A DNA stretch of 64,000 nucleotides, taken from the NCBI GenBank assembly GCA_016758965.1, contig JAEPRB010000041.1, forward strand, positions 124,001-188,000, given 5' to 3'. Each line of letters starts with the position of its first letter. The stretch's first letter is position 1. Both the position numbers and the translations under genes were made by a program. This document shows, one piece after another, positions 60,641 through 64,000 of this stretch. Source of the stretch: Circinella minor. Taxonomy: Eukaryota; Mucoromycota; Mucoromycetes; Mucorales; Lichtheimiaceae. The notes beneath the pieces were generated by a model. That model worked only from the letters and a program-made list of their open reading frames with translations, did not search any database and had not been told where the DNA came from.

Positions 60641-60844
60641 ATGACCCGCACTAACGAGTCATCGATGAGCATAGCTGCACAAAAAAAAAGACATCGCACA
60701 ATCACGCGGAGGCAGATTAATAATGAGAGAGAAAAGAGAAATAACAAGTTCTACAGCTTCCTCGGAGCCTCGGCAATCTTTTGTTTCCTTTCTTTTTTGT
60801 TTTTTTTTTTGTTTTATCTTCTTCTTTCTCCTTTAGCTTTTTAA
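60641..60844 (+). CDS. possible 67-residue single-helix membrane protein or upstream ORF
   Basis: The frame runs from the ATG at 60641 to the TAA at 60842. The first 40 residues are strongly basic (KKRHRTITRRQINNEREKRN). They are followed by one hydrophobic helix, FLGASAIFCFLSFLFFFLFY, as in tail-anchored proteins. Codon third positions are visibly richer in G and C than the surrounding DNA, which is the reason it is listed. It ends 81 bp before the ATG of the PH-domain gene, so it could also be an upstream ORF in that gene's leader. No family is recognised, and it may be chance. Confidence 0.3.
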   Translation: MTRTNESSMSIAAQKKRHRTITRRQINNEREKRNNKFYSFLGASAIFCFLSFLFFFLFYLLLSPLAF

Positions 60845-60925
60845 TATACTACTTCTTTCTTTGACTTCCGCCAAAGCTGTCTTCCCCCCCTTACTACCCC
60901 TTTTTTTTTATATACCATAATATAA

Positions 60926-63080
60926 ATGGTTGTCATACCTCCTCCACTCGAACTTGATCATGGAAACAATGATTATTCGTTACTAGGTAATAAAATCCGT
61001 CAATTAGCATTTTATATAAAGCATAATATTACTCGAGACAAAAATGGAGAAAAGAGCTGCTACGAGCAAGGAGGACGATAAAAGAAAGCGTGTTTATTCA
61101 TAATTTTTTTTTTTTTCAATTATTACAAAAAAAAAAATAGCTAGTCTTCCATCGACGATACTTACCCATTTAAACTTGGAGCATCTTATTCCCGCGTTTA
61201 ACAATGCACAAATTGATATATTTCGACTTTTGATGATGAAAGATCCTAGTGATTTTGCAAACGTCGGCATATATAATTCAGATGAATGCCGCAGGCTTAG
61301 TCAATGTGTTCGTTCAATACAAGCGCATATGAGTTATAAAGGATTAACAATTATTGCTTCAACACCATCAGACGACTCATTACCATCACCGAGTAGTTCA
61401 TCCTCGATTTACAGTAATAATAATAACCCTTCATCATTATCAACCATGACAACTACAACAACAACAACAGAACAAGAACAAAAAAGTATACTTCGTGCTA
61501 TAGAAGCTTTTGATCGCTATGCGTTACCAAGTTTTTACTCCACTTCTTCGGCATGGAGCCGGACATCCTCCTCTTCTTCCTCTTCATCGATGTCGCCTCC
61601 GACTCCGCCGCCGTTTTCAAAATTAGAGAACAATAACAACAATAAGGGAAAAGTTTCAGTTCGATCATCATTTTTATCAACGTTTAGTGAAAGTACAATG
61701 ACTGCTACGGTAGAAGAAGATGACGAAGAAGAATTTATTCGAGATTACGTTTATACCAATGATAATGAACAACAGCAAAATATTTTAGACCATCCTCCAC
61801 CTTATAATCATTTTTCACAACACCAATCGGCAACCGTCACCAACCAGCATCAACATAACGAGAATAACAATAACAAAAATGCATCCTCATCACCATTGTC
61901 AGCATCAATAACAACAAATACAAAAGTTTCAACGCCCAATTCAAAACAACAACAAACAGCGTCGCGAGAAGGTAACCCCGGAGTAGTTGTACCACGCCAA
62001 CCGCGAAATTTAATATCCCGGGTACCTCGACCCCTGTCTATGCCTGCCTATCTTATGAATCGCTCGTCAATAGCCACTACACACACAATCAATACGGAAG
62101 ATGATAGGCCAGTAAGCCCATCATCTACGGTTGTTACTCAACAATCACAGCAAAAACAACGACAGCAACAAACCCGGATAAGACAACAACCTGATCGACG
62201 ATCATTAATTGTATTATCATCCCCACCGCCTGATTATCTTGATACTGCACTTATGAAACGGTGGGAAAAATGCAAATCATGTATTATTCCTAGAGAAGAA
62301 GAAGGTCGAGAAGAATTGCCACCTTATAAATGTACTGTTTATAAAATGGGACATGTGTATATAAAACGTGAATTAGATGAACCTGGTGTTCGATCCAGGT
62401 GGCGATCATGGAGGTAAAGAAAAAAAAGCTATTTAATATAAATGATTTAATATAATATGTACATGTCAAAAATAAAAATATAATAATTAAGCCGATCAAT
62501 TTATTTATTTGTGCATATTTATAGAAAATTATATGTTGAAGTATGGGGCACAATATTACGTATTTATCGAGCACCACCTCATGGTGAACATGGTAACCGA
62601 TATCGATTATTGGGTAGACAACCATTATTGGCGACCAGGTTACCACTTTCTCAATGGAATCGATATTACTATTCACCAATCGCAACGATATCCCTTGCAG
62701 GAGCAGAAGCAGGGCGTGCGTGGGATTACACTAAACGACCCTACTCGTTAAGATTGAAAACTGTAAATGGTCCTCAACTACTTCTCCGATTATCGTCACA
62801 TGTAGAGATGGTTTCATGGATCGAGCATTTGCAAGCAGGTGAGTAAAAATAAGAATGAAAAAATCGGATTGTAAAATTTTATATTTAATCCAATCTACTA
62901 TCTTAATTTTATTATTTAGCGATTAACATTTCACTTGACCTGGAACAAAGACCTATGCCCAAATTTATGACATTACCAGCGCGTGCTACACTCACAGGAT
63001 CGCCAATGACTCCACGCGCGCTAGAAATCGAACGTGCTCGTGAACAAAGAAGAAGAAGTCAACGGGAAATGCTTATCTAG
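60926..63080 (+). CDS. PH-domain protein
   Basis: Four exons: 60926-60986, 61141-62413, 62525-62838 and 62920-63080. They sum to 603 codons (602 residues) with all splices in phase. The N terminus (about residues 20-70) is helical: TILTHLNLEHLIPAFNNAQI, then FRLLMMKDPSDF and ECRRLSQCVRSIQ, like a SAM-type helical module. A long Ser/Gln/Asn/Pro-rich disordered region follows. The pleckstrin-homology domain begins near ELPPYKCTVYKMGHVYIKRE, continues with SWRKLYVEVWGTILRIYR across a splice and SLRLKTVNGPQLLLRLSS, and ends with the invariant-Trp helix VEMVSWIEHLQAAI. The basic C-terminal tail (EIERAREQRRRSQRE) may aid membrane binding. The protein probably binds phosphoinositides or partners at the cell cortex; the pathway is unknown. 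Confidence 0.85.
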
Positions 63081-63745
63081 TTCTGATCCCTTATTTTTTT
63101 TTCTTTTTACATACTATTACTGCATATTATTTCTTTTTACATTTTGTACCTTGTTTTCTCTTTCTTTCATGTATATCGTCGTCTGTAAATATGTGTTCCT
63201 TCAAATATATATAAAACAGCAAAAAAAAAAAAAGACATATTTTTTTTTGCGATATGTGAAAAAGTAATTGATTGTTTGATAAAAAAAAAAGTGAGAGCGA
63301 CGACCATAAATGAAAATGGAAATGAGGAGTAAAAAAAAATGATTTGGAAGAAATAAAAATTTTGATATTGTCCAATACTGGGTTGGATTGAATTTAGTTC
63401 AAGAATAATATCACTTACATAACTCATTATAGACGTATTTACTACTTGATTGAAAAAAAAATAAGGCATGAATCTATCTTCTCCTTGTACTAGTAAAAAA
63501 AAAAAAAGAAAAGAGGAAAGAAAGAAAGCTATACTACTTGAAAACGCGACACGCGAAAAGAAAAAAAAAATAAGAGTAAAAAAAAAAGTCCGGATACCGA
63601 AAAAATACCAAAAAAAAAATATATAAAAAAAAAATTAATATTTAAAGGGAAAGTTTTTTTTATTTTTTCTACTTTTATTATTTTACATCTTTCTTCTCTT
63701 TTTCTCTAACTTTTCTAGTTAAAACTCTTTTAATAACAAATAACA
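63081..63745. other. intergenic region upstream of histone H1
   Basis: A- and T-tract-rich with repeated A10-A12 runs. It contains the histone H1 promoter and a pyrimidine-rich leader just before the ATG. No gene is supported. Confidence 0.4.
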
Positions 63746-63987
63746 ATGGCACCAGCAAAGAAAGCTACTACTACTACTGCTGCTTCCAAGAAGCCTGATC
63801 ATCCTACCGTATGTTTCTTTTTTTTAAAAATTTTTTTTATCAAACAAATTGTATTGTTCAATCTATCATGAGATTATTATTTTTTGTTTTTTTTTCTTGT
63901 TGTTCTATCGAGTTTCTTTTCAATATAAAGAAGAATACTTATTTTTTTTCCTTTTAACTATCATTTAGTACGAAAACATGATCAAAG
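63746..63987 (+). CDS. linker histone H1, 5' end only
   Basis: The first two exons are present: 63746-63808 encodes MAPAKKATTTTAASKKPDHPT and 63969-63987 encodes YENMIK, ending at a GTAAAA donor (63988). The gene continues past the window end. The basic Lys/Ala/Thr tail followed by HPTYENMIK is the start of the H1/H5 winged-helix globular domain, where HP.Y..MI is the first helix signature. H1 binds linker DNA at nucleosome entry and exit. Only 27 residues plus a partial codon are visible, so nothing can be said about the globular core or C-terminal tail. Confidence 0.85.
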
Positions 63988-64000
63988 GTAAAAATATATA

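Overview
This 64 kb window is eukaryotic and almost certainly from a Mucorales fungus (Mucoromycota). It is AT-rich. Genes are split by many short GT..AG introns, mostly 50-150 bp. It carries two CotH-family spore-coat-like surface genes, a family known to be expanded in Mucorales. The transposon families also fit. No rRNA or tRNA gene was recognised, and I cannot name the genus or species.

Layout. 0.4-4.2 kb: a small coiled-coil gene, then a glutamine-rich GLTSCR1-domain protein (SWI/SNF-type subunit candidate), both on +. 4.7-7.1 kb and 25.8-28.4 kb: two paralogous CotH genes, both on -. Between them lies an island of about 18.7 kb (7.1-25.8 kb) made mostly of mobile or repetitive DNA. In order it holds: a MULE-type transposase remnant; a large inverted repeat with a dead gene copy facing an intact seven-exon copy; a second MULE remnant; a 456-bp MITE with a perfect 9-bp target duplication; a GC-rich hairpin patch; five hairpin-forming tandem repeats; an inverted partial copy of the inverted-repeat locus that itself carries a 65-bp foldback insertion; and a 4.7-kb decayed gene whose C terminus looks like a TnpB/Fanzor RuvC nuclease.

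From 30 kb on the window is ordinary genic DNA. A helical-repeat protein resembling peroxin Pex8 (-) and an MFS monocarboxylate-type transporter (-) come first. They are followed by a PSP1-domain protein (+), a Sua5 threonylcarbamoyl-AMP synthase (+), an MDR alcohol dehydrogenase/quinone reductase-like enzyme (-) and a two-exon Mucorales-type hypothetical protein (-). Then come a Nup82/Nup88 nucleoporin (+), a bestrophin-type channel (+), a PH-domain protein (+) and the 5' end of a linker histone H1 gene (+). Long intergenic stretches (about 1.5-3.5 kb) hold only homopolymers and microsatellites as far as I can see.

These genes do not form a single pathway. The two connected themes are the CotH pair split by a transposon island, and the nested mobile-element history inside that island. 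Exon joins were worked out by hand from splice signals and reading-frame continuity. Where I give lengths, the exon sums are exact multiples of three.
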